Shown: positions 54,066 through 63,473 of the stretch, piece by piece
Layout of the letters: every line of letters starts with the position of its first letter
Numbering within the stretch: the first letter of the stretch is position 1
NCBI RefSeq assembly: GCF_021582895.2
Contig: NZ_CP091139.2
Location: forward strand, 1,860,001 to 1,924,000
Direction: 5' to 3'
DNA: 64,000 nucleotides
Source of the DNA: Microbacterium elymi
Lineage (GTDB): Bacteria; Actinomycetota; Actinomycetes; Actinomycetales; Microbacteriaceae
Notes under the pieces: generated by a model
The model's input: only the letters and a program-made list of their open reading frames with translations
Told to the model about the DNA's origin: nothing
Databases searched by the model: none
Position numbers and translations under genes: made by a program

Positions 54066-54970
54066 ATGACGTCCGCTGACTTCGCCCGGAACCGGGAGAA
54101 CTACTGCTATCGGCATCCCGATCGGCAGAGCTTCGTGCTGTGCCAGCGGTGCCTGCGCACGATCTGCCCCGAGTGCCAGATCCAGGCCCCGGTCGGCGTG
54201 ATCTGCCCCGAGTGCCTCCGCGACCAGCAGAAGGCGGCCTCGCCCGCCCAGCGCAAGGCGCAGCGACGCTGGGCGGCAGCCGCGGCGCGTCCACCGTCGC
54301 CGCCCCGCTGGATCGCCGACCGCTGGCCACCTATTGGATCATCGGCATCACGGTCGTGGTGTACCTGACCCAGCTGATCCCGCACTCACCGGTCCAGCAG
54401 TGGCTGGCCCTGAACAGCGCGTACCTGATCCCGGCGCTCGGACCGATCGAGCCCTGGCGCCTGATCACCGTGCTGTTCGTGCACTCCGGCTGGCTGCACA
54501 TCGGGCTGAACATGCTCGCCCTCTGGATGATCGGGAGGATCCTCGAGCCGCTGCTGGGCCATGTCCGATTCCTCGTGATCTACCTGATCTCGGGCATCGG
54601 CGGCTCCGTGGCGGTGGCGCTGCTGGCTCCGGGAACCTGGGTGGTCGGGGCATCCGGCGCCATCTTCGGCCTGTTCGGCGCGCTGCTGATCATCGGCCGC
54701 CACATCGGCGCGAACGTGTCGGGCATCGCGATCATCATCGCGATCAACTTCGCGTTCCCGTTCGTGGTCGGTCTGCTGTCGGGGTCGCTGGCCGCGGTGC
54801 AGATCTCCTGGCAGGCGCACCTGGGCGGTCTGATCGCCGGCTCGGCCGTGGGCTTCATCTACGCCCGGACGCGATCGATCCGGCGCCGCCGGCTGCAGAT
54901 CGGCCTGCTGATCGCGCTCACCGTGGTGCTGCTGGCCCTGTTGATCATCCCCGCGACGTTCTACGTCTGA
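54066..54970 (+). CDS. rhomboid-family intramembrane serine protease
   Basis: About 301 residues. An N-terminal Cys-rich zinc-ribbon-like segment (CYRHPDRQSFVLCQRCLRTI, then CPEC twice) is followed by about seven membrane helices. The catalytic Ser lies in GASGAIFGLFGALLI, the catalytic His in WQAHLGGLIAGSAVGF, and FVHSGWLHIGLNMLALW is the rhomboid first-loop motif. A frame change at about 54270-54300 in a GCGGCAGCC stretch lies between the linker (RKAQRRW) and RPLATYWIIGI. Start at ATG 54066. Confidence 0.88.
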
Positions 54971-54985
54971 CGGCGAGTCGGAAAG

Positions 54986-55018
54986 TTATCCACAGGTTCA
55001 TCCCCAGCTGGGGATGAA
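54986..55018. promoter_or_regulatory. isolated DnaA box plus 22-bp perfect palindrome
   Basis: TTATCCACA (perfect DnaA box) at 54986-54994 is followed by a 22-bp inverted repeat at 54997-55018, half-site TTCATCCCCAG. It lies between convergent rhomboid and crgA genes. The palindrome may act as a terminator for either side, or the pair may be a DnaA-dependent control element. Confidence 0.7.
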
Positions 55019-55046
55019 TCACACCGGTGTAATTCGGCGGCGGTGG

Positions 55047-55284
55047 TCAGCGCCAGCGGGTCGTCATGAGGAAGCCGACGAACGCGATGCCGAAGCCGAT
55101 CGCCAGGTTCCAGGCGCCGATCCCCGGGATGGGGAACTGGCTGCCGCTGAGGTAGAACACCAGCACCCACACGAGGCCGACGAGCATGAGGCCGATCATG
55201 ATCGGCTTGAACCACACCGCGTTGGGGAGCGTCGGTTCCGCTGCGCTCGACGAGGGGCTCCTCATCCTTGCCTGATCGTGCCAT
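55047..55284 (-). CDS. crgA: cell division protein CrgA
   Basis: About 78 residues. It starts at ATG 55284 with MARSGKDEEPLVERS, then PNAVWFKPIMIGLMLVGLVW (first helix) and ending GIGFVG-like IAFVGFLMTTRWR (second helix). An inserted G near 55240 (GCAGCGAA read as GCAGCGGAA) breaks the frame after VERS. CrgA is a two-helix divisome/elongation coordinator found in Actinobacteria near pknB and ftsW/rodA, as here. Confidence 0.9.
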
Positions 55285-55362
55285 ACCGGCATTCTACGGG
55301 GCGAAGGGATGCGAATCGAACTGCCCGGCGGAACCACAGGCCGCGCCGGATAGAATCACGGG

Positions 55363-56329
55363 GTGACCGATCAGCCGGATGCTGGGGGAACGCGGCGGCC
55401 ACGCAGCCGTGACGCGCGCGCAACCCCGCGACGCCCGAGCGTGGTCGGTGTGCTCGGCGAGGTGCTGATCACCCTGGGCGTGGTCACCCTGCTGTTCGTC
55501 GTCTGGCAGCTGTGGATCGGCGACTGGATCGGCGCCGCGCAGAAGAACGCCGTCGGCACGAGCTACAGCCAGCAGTGGGCGGCCGCCGCCGACACACCCG
55601 CCCCGACACCGACATCCACGCCCGATCCGTCCGCGACATCCACCCCGAAGCCGACCTCGAGCGCCGAACCGGTGATCCTGTCCGAGGCGAAGGACGCGCA
55701 GGTGTTCGGTGTGATGCACATCCCGCGGTTCGGCGCGGACTACCACGTGCCGATCGCCGGCGGGGTGACCCGCCCGCGCACCCTCGACCCGATCGGGATC
55801 GGCCACTACCCCGACACCCCGATGCCGGGGGCCGTCGGCAACGTGGCGCTGGCCGCCCATCGCACCACCTTCGGCAAGCCGTTCAACCAGATCGCGAAGC
55901 TCGCACCTGAACGACGCCATCGTCATCGAGACGGAGGGCGGCTGGTACACCTACCGGTTCCGGACCCTCGAATACGTCAAGCCGGACGCGGTCGACGTGC
56001 TGCTGCCGGTGCCCCAGGAGACGCACGTGCAAGCGAACGGCCGCTACCTGACGATGACCAGCTCGAGCCCGATGTACTTCAAGAGCGAGCGCATCGTGGC
56101 CTACAGCGTGTTCGAGTCGTACACGCCGCGCGCGGACGGACCGCCGGCGTCCCTGGCAAAGGAGAGCAAGCTGATGTATGCGGCGCTGTGGCGCATCCTT
56201 CCGGGCCCGTGGTGGGTGCGGGTGCTCATCCTCGTCGTGCTGGCGGCCGCCATCCTGTACGGCCTGTTCTTCTCCGTCTTCCCCTGGGTGAGCGCGCTCA
56301 TCGATCCGCAGGATGTCACGGTCCAGTGA
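55363..56329 (+). CDS. class E-type sortase with apparent catalytic Cys-to-Ser change
   Basis: About 322 residues: N-terminal helix (GEVLITLGVVTLLFVVWQLW), a Pro/Thr/Ser-rich linker, a sortase beta-barrel with catalytic His in VALAAHRTTFGKPF and Arg in FKSERIVAYSVF. A C-terminal helix (VRVLILVVLAAAILYGLFFS) follows. The catalytic Cys position reads TMTSSSPMY, i.e. Ser, where family members have Cys. The codons are AGC-TCG-AGC; AGC-TGC-AGC would restore it and differs only by the CTGCAG/CTCGAG change seen elsewhere. An inserted C near 55908 breaks the frame (AAGCTGCACC read as AAGCTCGCACC). GTG start at 55363. Confidence 0.85.
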
Positions 56330-56372
56330 GCACGGTCCAGTGAGCACGGTCCAGTGAGCACGGTCCAGTGAG
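56317..56372 (+). repeat. 14-bp tandem repeat, four perfect copies
   Basis: CACGGTCCAGTGAG repeated four times exactly, spanning the sortase stop (TGA 56327-56329, in the first copy) and the start of the amidotransferase (GTG 56368, in the fourth). Each copy offers a GTG at 14-bp steps (56326, 56340, 56354, 56368). Confidence 0.97.
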
Positions 56373-57008
56373 CCGCATCCTCGTCATCGACAACCACGAC
56401 AGCTTCGTGCACACCCTCATCGACTACCTGGTCGAGCTGGGGGCGGATGTCGTGATGGTCGAAGCGGATCGGATCGACCCGGATGCCGCGGCCGACGCGC
56501 TCGCCGGATACGACGGCGTGCTCATCTCCCCGGGCCCGGCACCCCGGCACGGGCCGGGGCGTCCATCGCCGTCGTGCACGCCGCGTTCGCAGCGCGCCTT
56601 CCGCTGCTCGGCGTGTGCCTGGGTCACCAGGCCATCGCCGAGGCGTTCGGCGGCACGGTCGGTGAAGCTCCCGAGCTGATGCACGGCATGGTCTCGCCGG
56701 TCTGGCACGACGGCACAGGGCTGTTCGACGGGATGCCTCAGCCGCTCGCCGCGGGCCGGTACCACTCGCTCGCCGTCACCCGGATGCCGGACGACCTCGA
56801 GGTCACCGCGCGCACGGAGTCCGGTGTGGTGATGGCGCTCGCGCACCGTGAGGCGCCCATCTGGGGAGTGCAGTTCCACCCCGAGAGCGTCCTGACCGAA
56901 GGCGGCCACCGGATGCTCGGCGCCTGGCTGGTGCTGACCGGGATGACGGATGCCGCGGTCCACGCGCGTGGGATGTCGGTGCGCCGCGCCGCCCCCGACG
57001 GCTCCTAG
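56368..57008 (+). CDS. TrpG/PabA-type glutamine amidotransferase
   Basis: About 213 residues, class I glutamine amidotransferase supplying ammonia to a chorismate-using enzyme. The catalytic Cys lies in LPLLGVCLGHQAIAEAFGG, the His-Glu pair in WGVQFHPESVLTEGG, and the start is SRILVIDNHDSFVHTLIDYL. A C lost from CCCC near 56538 breaks the frame in SPGPGTP. No trpE or pabB is adjacent; in Actinobacteria this gene commonly sits alone between the sortase and pknB. It starts within the 14-bp tandem repeat. Its TAG overlaps the convergent pknB stop. Confidence 0.88.
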
Positions 57009-58720
57009 TCGCCGCCCTTGCCGGCCGCGCCGGAGCAGGAGACGAGGGTCACCTCGGAGTGGATCGGCACGTCGCCGGGGCCGGCCGACTGCGACTTCAC
57101 GCTGCGCGGATCGGTCGCCGGGCATGAGTCGTCGTCCTGCACGGTGACCTTGAGCTTCAGGTCTTCGAGCGCCTTCTTCGCATCGTCCAAGCTGAAATTG
57201 GACGTCAGGTCGACCACCGTGACCGTGCCGGTGGCCACCACCAGGTCGACGACGGTGCCCTTGGCCACCTCGTCGCCCTCGTTCGCCGAGCTGCTCAGCA
57301 CGACGTCGGCCTCCTTGTCAGGGTCCTCCTCACGACGCACCTGGCCGAGGGCCAGTCCGGCGTCGTCGAGCGCGGTCTGGGCCTGGGCCCGCGACAGGCC
57401 GACGAGCGCGGGCACCTTCACGGTCTCGGGGCCCCTCGACACGTACACCGTGACCTGCGAGTCACGCGCGACCGAGATGCCGGCGACCGGGTCGGTGCGG
57501 ATCACGTCGCCCTCGGGGACCGTCTCGCTGGCCTCGTCCTCGCGATGCGCCAGCAGATCCTTCCCGGCGAGCGTCTGGTTGGCGTCGTCGTAGACCATGC
57601 CGATCACATCGGGCACGATGCGCGAGCCGCTCGGGATGACGCTGCCGGGACGCATGGTGAGCACCCAGATGAGCACCGAGATGAGCAGGACGGCCAGCAC
57701 CGCGACGCCGGCCCAGATCCACGCCGCCGGGGGTCCGGGCTGGGTGCGCTTCATGGTCGGGTCCGAGCTGAGCTGACGCAGCGAGCGCGCGGTCTCGGCC
57801 GCCTGCTTCGGGTCGGGCCCGTACAGCGAGTTCGCGAGGGTGTCGACCTGGCGTCGCGACGGCGACGAGCCGGAGGCGGCGGCATCCAGCGTCTCACGGA
57901 AGGCGGCGGCATCCGGGAATCGCTGGAACGGATCCTTCGCCAGTGCCCGCAGCACGACCGCATCCAGCGCGCGCGGCACCGTGTCGACGACCTCGGACGG
58001 TGCGAGCGGTGCCTCGCTGACGTGCTGGTAGGCCACCGCGACGGGGGTGTCGCCGCGGAACGGCTGCTGCCCGGTGAGCAGTTCGTACAGCACGACGCCG
58101 GTGGAGTACAGATCTGCGCGCGCGTCCACCACGTCGCCCTTGGCCTGCTCGGGCGAGAAGTATGCGGCGGTGCCGAGGATGCTGGTGGTCTCGGCGACCG
58201 TCGAGGACGAGTCCGAGACGGCGCGGGCGATGCCGAAGTCCATCACCTTGACCTGGCCGGACGGGGTGACCATCACGTTGCCGGGCTTGATGTCGCGGTG
58301 CACCACACCGGCGCGGTGCGAGTACTCCAGCGCCTCGAGGATGCCGTCGACGTACCGGATCGCGTCCGGCACCGGGACCGGCCCGGCGGCGATGATGTCC
58401 TTGAGCAGGCGGCCGCCGACCAGTTCCATCACGATGAACGGAATCGGATGCCGCTCGCCGGCGTCGTCGACCTCGCTGTCCTCACCGGCGTCGTACACGC
58501 GCACGATGGTCGCGCTCGACATCCGGGATGCCGCCTGCGCCTCGAGCCGGAAGCGGGTGCGGAACGAGCTGTCGGCGGCCAGGGCGCTGTCGAGGATCTT
58601 GATCGCGACCGGGCGCCCCAGGGTCAGGTCGTAGCCGCGGAACACGGACGCCATGCCGCCGTGCCCGATGGGCTCGTCGACGCGGTAGCGCCCGGAAAGC
58701 ACGCGTGGCTCGGCTGACAC
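57005..58720 (-). CDS. pknB: Ser/Thr protein kinase PknB with three PASTA domains
   Basis: 571 residues, intact. Kinase domain: G-loop GHGGMASVFRG, Lys in VAIKIL, catalytic [20 protein letters not shown] and APE-like FSPEQAK. Juxtamembrane linker, one helix WIWAGVAVLAVLLISVLIWV at about residue 330, then three extracytoplasmic PASTA repeats that sense muropeptide or lipid II. It regulates cell-wall growth with PknA and is reversed by PstP. Its stop shares the palindromic CTAG with the converging amidotransferase gene. Confidence 0.96.
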   Translation of the reverse strand: MSAEPRVLSGRYRVDEPIGHGGMASVFRGYDLTLGRPVAIKILDSALAADSSFRTRFRLEAQAASRMSSATIVRVYDAGEDSEVDDAGERHPIPFIVMELVGGRLLKDIIAAGPVPVPDAIRYVDGILEALEYSHRAGVVHRDIKPGNVMVTPSGQVKVMDFGIARAVSDSSSTVAETTSILGTAAYFSPEQAKGDVVDARADLYSTGVVLYELLTGQQPFRGDTPVAVAYQHVSEAPLAPSEVVDTVPRALDAVVLRALAKDPFQRFPDAAAFRETLDAAASGSSPSRRQVDTLANSLYGPDPKQAAETARSLRQLSSDPTMKRTQPGPPAAWIWAGVAVLAVLLISVLIWVLTMRPGSVIPSGSRIVPDVIGMVYDDANQTLAGKDLLAHREDEASETVPEGDVIRTDPVAGISVARDSQVTVYVSRGPETVKVPALVGLSRAQAQTALDDAGLALGQVRREEDPDKEADVVLSSSANEGDEVAKGTVVDLVVATGTVTVVDLTSNFSLDDAKKALEDLKLKVTVQDDDSCPATDPRSVKSQSAGPGDVPIHSEVTLVSCSGAAGKGGD

Positions 58721-58799
58721 TTCTCTCCCCTGGGATGAACAGATGCCAGCCTAACCGACCGGCGAGGACCGGCCCGCTCCGGGCCGCGGACACTCCCGG

Positions 58800-60582
58800 T
58801 CAGGGCTCGGTTGTGGCGGTGGGGCCGGGAGCGGCTCCGTCGCCTCCGCCACCGCCCTGTCCATCGGCCGGCGGCGGCGTGTCGGACGGCTGGACGGCGG
58901 CGGGGCCGATCGTGACGGACTTCGACGACGCGGGCGAGGTCAGCGGACCGCCTGCCGCCCGAGCAGGTCGCCGTGTAGCTGATCTCCAGCGGATCGCCCG
59001 CATTGCCGGTGACGTTCAGCGACAGCTCGCCGGGAGTCGTCCCCGTCTCGAGCGTCGACTTGTCACCGGAGTTCGAGCCGTTCACGAACTGTCCGTTGGT
59101 GGCGGTGAACGAGTAGCCGGTCAGGTTTCCGGTGCCGGACGGGCAGGAGAAGTCCGGGACGGTGATGATCGCCGTCCCGCCCTCGATGACCTGGTTGTTC
59201 GGTCCGTCGCCGCGGATGTCGGCCGCGCCGGGCTTGTCGGTGAGCGTCGTGGGGGCGGTGTAGCAGGTGAGGGTGACGGTGGTGCCCTTCTCGGCATTGC
59301 CGCCCGGCTGCACGGACTCGACCCAGCCCTGCTTGTCCTTCGACGGGGCCGGAGACCCGTCCTGGCGCTCGGGGTTCAGATCCCGATCGGTCAACAGCGC
59401 CGCCGCGTCGTCGCAGCTCATCGTGGTCAGTGCCAGCGCATCGATGTTCACCGGAGTGGGCGTCGGGCTGGAGGGCGACGAGATCGGCGTCGACGGGCTG
59501 CCGGTCACCTTCCCCTCGTCACCGCGGGGGCCGAAGATCGCCCAGAGCGTGCCGCCCAGCACGATGATCAGCAGCGCGATGAGCGCGATCAGCGGCCAGG
59601 TCCACGGGCTTGCGCTTCTTCTTCTTCTCCTCCTCGAGCGGCACGGGAGCACCGGACGGGAGCAGCGCAGTGGTGGCGGCCGTGGCGCCGGCGGGAGTCA
59701 GCAGCTGGGTCGCGGCATCCACTCCCGCCCCGATGGCGGGGACGGCCGCGATCGCGGCCGCCATGTCGCCCCGACGCAGCGCCGTCGCAGCCCGCGCCAC
59801 CGTCGCCGTCGAGGCGGGCCGGTCCTCGGGCTTCTTCGCGATCATCGAAAGCACGAGGTTCTGCACCGGCTGTGCGACGGTCGCCGGCAGCGGGGCGGCT
59901 GTTCGTTGATCTGCGCCATCGCGATGGCGACCTGCGACTCGCCCGTGAACGGGCGCTTGCCGGCCAGGCATTCGTACGCGACGATGCCGAGCGAGTAGAT
60001 GTCGGTGGCGGGGGATGCCGGGTGCCCGGACGCCTGCTCCGGCGAGAGATACTGCACCGTTCCCATGACCTGGCCGGTGGCCGTCAGCGGCACCTGGTCG
60101 GCGATCCGGGCGATGCCGAAGTCGGTGATCTTGACTCGGCCGTCCGGGGTGATCAGCAGGTTCCCCGGCTTGATGTCGCGGTGCACGAGACCGGCCGCAT
60201 GTGCGGCCTGCAGCGCGGTGGCCGTCTGGGCGACGATGTCGAGGGTCTTGTCGGTGGACAGCTGGGTCTCGCGCTCGAGGATCGTGGACAGCGCCTCGCC
60301 GGGCACGAGCTCCATCACGAGGAAGGCCGAGCCATTCTCCTCGCCGTAGTCGAAGACGCTGGCGATGCCCTCGTGGTTGACCAGGGCCGCATGGCGGGCC
60401 TCGGCGCGGAAGCGCTCCAGGAACCCTGGATCGCCCATGTACTCGTCTTTGAGGATCTTGATGGCGACGGTGCGGCCGATGACGTGGTCGGTGGCCTCCC
60501 AGACCTCGCCCATCCCGCCGATCGCGATCCGCGAGTCGAGCTCGTAGCGGCCGCCGAAGGTCACACCCTGCGTCGGTCTCAT
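58800..60582 (-). CDS. pknA: Ser/Thr protein kinase PknA-like
   Basis: About 594 residues. Kinase: [16 protein letters not shown] loop, catalytic [30 protein letters not shown] and [10 protein letters not shown] cytoplasmic Ala-rich linker leads to KKKKRS, one helix [20 protein letters not shown], and an extracytoplasmic region with one PASTA-like repeat and a Thr/Ser/Pro-rich tail. Three breaks: a C lost near 59895; an inserted A near 59610 (CGCAGCCCG read as CGCAAGCCCG); an insertion near 58963 at GGCAGCGG. The ATG overlaps the pbpA stop (ATGA). PknA in mycobacteria lacks so long an exterior domain. Confidence 0.87.
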
Positions 60583-62045
60583 TTACCCAACACCGCCTCC
60601 ATGACCTTCTTCGCGATAGGAGCGGCGATGGTGTTGCCGCTGCCCGACTGCCCCTGACCTCCGCCATTCTCCACGACGACCGCCACCGCAACCTGGGGGT
60701 CGTCTGCAGGGGCGAACCCGGTGAACCACAGCGAGAAGGGCTTGTCCGGCCCGTTCTGTGCGGTGCCGGTCTTGCCGGCCACATCGACCCCGTCAATTCT
60801 TGCATTGGTCGCCACGCCGCTGCTGACATTGGCGACCATCATCTGTACCAGTTCGGCATCGAGATCAGAATCGAGCACCTGTCCGTACTCCTTGTCCTCG
60901 TACCGCTGCCGACAGACAGGTCCGGCCCGACGACCTGATCGACCATCCGCGGGTTCATCAGCTTCCCGCCGTTGGCGATGCCGGCCGAGACCATCGCCAT
61001 CTGCAGCGGGGTGGCGGTGACCTGGCCCTGGCCGAAGCCGGTCAGGGCGGTCTGCGCGTCATCCAGCGCCTTCGGGTACGAGGATGCCGTCGATGTCGGG
61101 GGCAGGTCGAACGACGAGTTGAAACCGTACTTCTCGGCTTCGGCGCGGATGGCGTCGTCGCCGAGTTTGACCGCGAGCTCGGCCATCGGGATGTTGCAGG
61201 CTCAGCCGCAGCGCATCGGCGATCGTGACCTCCTTGCCGGGGCCGCATGTGCCGCCGGTGTCGTTGGAGATCTGCTGCGAGGTGCCCGGGAGCGTGTAGC
61301 GCGCCGGGTTGGGGAGTTTGGACTCGGGGGTGAAGTCGCCGGAGGCCAGCGCCGTCGAGACCGTGACCAGCTTGAAGGTCGACCCCGGAGGGTTCAGGTT
61401 GCCGGCGATCGCACGGTTGTACAGCGGATGGCTCGGGTCGTCGTTCAGCTTGTCGTAGGCGGCGTTCACGGCGTCCGGATCATGGGACGCGAGCGCGTTC
61501 GTGTCATAGCTGGGGCTGGTGACCATGGCAAGGACCCGGCCGGTCTTCGGCTCGATCGCCATCACGGCGCCCTGCAGCTTTCCCAGGGCGTCGTAGGCGG
61601 CCTTCTGCACCTTCGCGTCCAGGGAGAGCACGACGTTCGATCCGCGCGCCGGCTGGCCGGTGACGATGCGCTCGACCCGCGACAGGAACTGCGAGCTGCC
61701 GGTGCCCGACAGCTGCTGGTTCATCGTCTGCTCGATGCCCGGTGCGGGCGAGAACGAACGGAGCACCGGGTTGATGTATCCGGTGACCGGTGCCCACATC
61801 TGCGGGTCGACGTAGGTGCGCTGCCAGCTGTAGACGTCCTTGGACGGCACGGACGAGGCGATCGCCGAGCCGCTGGCGATGATCGACCCGCGCTGCACGT
61901 CGAACGAGTCGTAGATGGCCCGCTTGTTGTTCGGGTTCTGTGCCAACGTGTCGGCCTGCACCACCTGGATGACGCTGGTCGAGCAGAACAGCGCGAGGAA
62001 CATCACCAGCATGATGATGGACAGCCGTCTCAGTTCCTTGGTCAT
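60579..62045 (-). CDS. pbpA: class B penicillin-binding protein (PbpA)
   Basis: About 488 residues, septal/elongation transpeptidase. N-terminal helix [20 protein letters not shown]. Active site motifs: S-x-x-K in [13 protein letters not shown]-x-N in LSCNIP (after correction) and KTG in [11 protein letters not shown]. Two breaks: an inserted C near 61197 (AGCTGCAAC read as AGCCTGCAAC) and one base lost near 60910 at the CTGCAG-like site before CGGTACGAG. It starts one base after the rodA stop, so the operon is pstP-rodA-pbpA-pknA-pknB. Confidence 0.93.
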
Positions 62046-62046
62046 C

Positions 62047-63473
62047 TCAGCCGATCACCACCCGCGGACGTGAGCGCACGGCATCCGAGATCCGCAGGCA
62101 GCGCCACGATCAGCCAGTTCGCCACCAGGGACGAGCCGCCGGCGGCCAGGAACGGCGTGGTCAGCCCGGTCAGCGGGATGACCCGGGTCACACCGCCGAC
62201 CATGATGAACACCTGCAGCGCGATGGTGAACGAGACGCCCACCGCGAGGAGCTTGCCGAAGTCGTCCTGGCCGTTCAGGCCGATGCGGATGCCGCGGCTG
62301 GTGAACACCATGTAGAGGGCGAGGATCGCGAACAGGCCGATGAGGCCGAGCTCTTCGCCGAGCGCAAGCGAAGATGTAGTCGCTCTCGGCCACCGGGGTC
62401 AGCCACGGGCGGCCCTGTCCGAGCCCCGTCCCGATCAGCCCGCCCTGGGCGAGCCCGAAGATGCCCTGCACGAGCTGATAGCTGCTGCCGTTGACCAGGT
62501 CGGGGTTGAAGGCATCCAGCCAGTTCGTGAACCGTCCGCCGACGTACGGCAGAAAGCGGGATGCCAGGAACGCGCCGCCGGCGGCGAGGATGACGCCGAT
62601 GAGGACCCAGCTGGTCTTGCTCGTGGCCACGTACAGCATCGCCACGAACATCCCGAAGATGAGCAGCCCGGTGCCGAGGTCGCGCTGGATCACGATGATC
62701 CCCAGCGACACCAGCCAGATCACCAGCAGCGGCCCGAGCTCGCGGGCGCGCGGCCAGGTCATCCCGAGGAAGCGGGTGCCCACCGAGGTGAGGCTGTCGC
62801 GGGTGCGCACCAGGTACCCGGCGAAGAAGATCGCCAGGCAGATCTTGGCCAGTTCACCCGGCTGGAACGAGAAGAACCCGAGCGAGACCCACACGTCGGC
62901 ATTGGCATCCGTCCCCAGGCCCGGGACGATCGGCAGAGCAGGAGGAGGATGCCGACCAGGCCGAAGATATATGTGTACCGGAACAGCACGCGGTAGTTGC
63001 GCAGCAGGATCACCAGCACGATCGCCCCCACCAGGGCGATCCCGGCCCACGCGAGCTGTCGGGTCGAATAGGCCTCCCAGCCGTGCCGGCCCCAGTGCAC
63101 GTCCAGCCGATAGATCTCGGCCAGCCCGATGCCGGTCAGCAGGGTCGCGATCGGCACGACGAACGGGTCGGCGTCGCGGGCGACCAGGCGCAAGCACGAT
63201 ATCCAGCGCCAGGGCCAACGCGGTCAGCGCGCCCAGATAGATGAGGAACTTCGGGTCGATCTCGCCGGCCGCGCCCAGCTGGACGAGGACGACGGCCGCG
63301 CCGTTGATGAGGAAGGCGAACACGAGCAGCGCGAGCTCGCGGTTGCGCTGGGTCTGCGGCACCCGGATCTTGCGCAGGGCGCGCAGGACCGCGGTGTCGG
63401 CCGACCCGCCGTCGGTCGGCGCCGGGGTCGGCGCGGGGCGGACCGGGGTGTTTCCACCGGGGGGCGTGCGCAT
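62047..63473 (-). CDS. rodA: SEDS-family glycosyltransferase RodA/FtsW
   Basis: About 475 residues with ten membrane helices, the peptidoglycan polymerase partner of PbpA. Features include WVSLGFFSFQPGELAKICLA, VIQRDLGTGLLIFGMFVAML and the extracytoplasmic GLGQGRPWLTPVAESDYIFA. Four breaks: near 63190 (GTGCTGCGC read as GTGCTTGCGC), 62935 (a G lost from GCTGCTGCC), 62366 (TTCGCTGCG read as TTCGCTTGCG) and 62085 (GCGCTGCTGCGG with an extra C). The corrected C-terminus is SRPRVVIG. Its ATG overlaps the pstP stop by 1 nt. Confidence 0.92.

Noticed and set aside
54060..54310. Separate zinc-ribbon protein upstream of the rhomboid protease
   Set aside because: The Cys-rich segment and membrane domain join after one frame correction, and rhomboids with an N-terminal zinc-ribbon are familiar in Actinobacteria.
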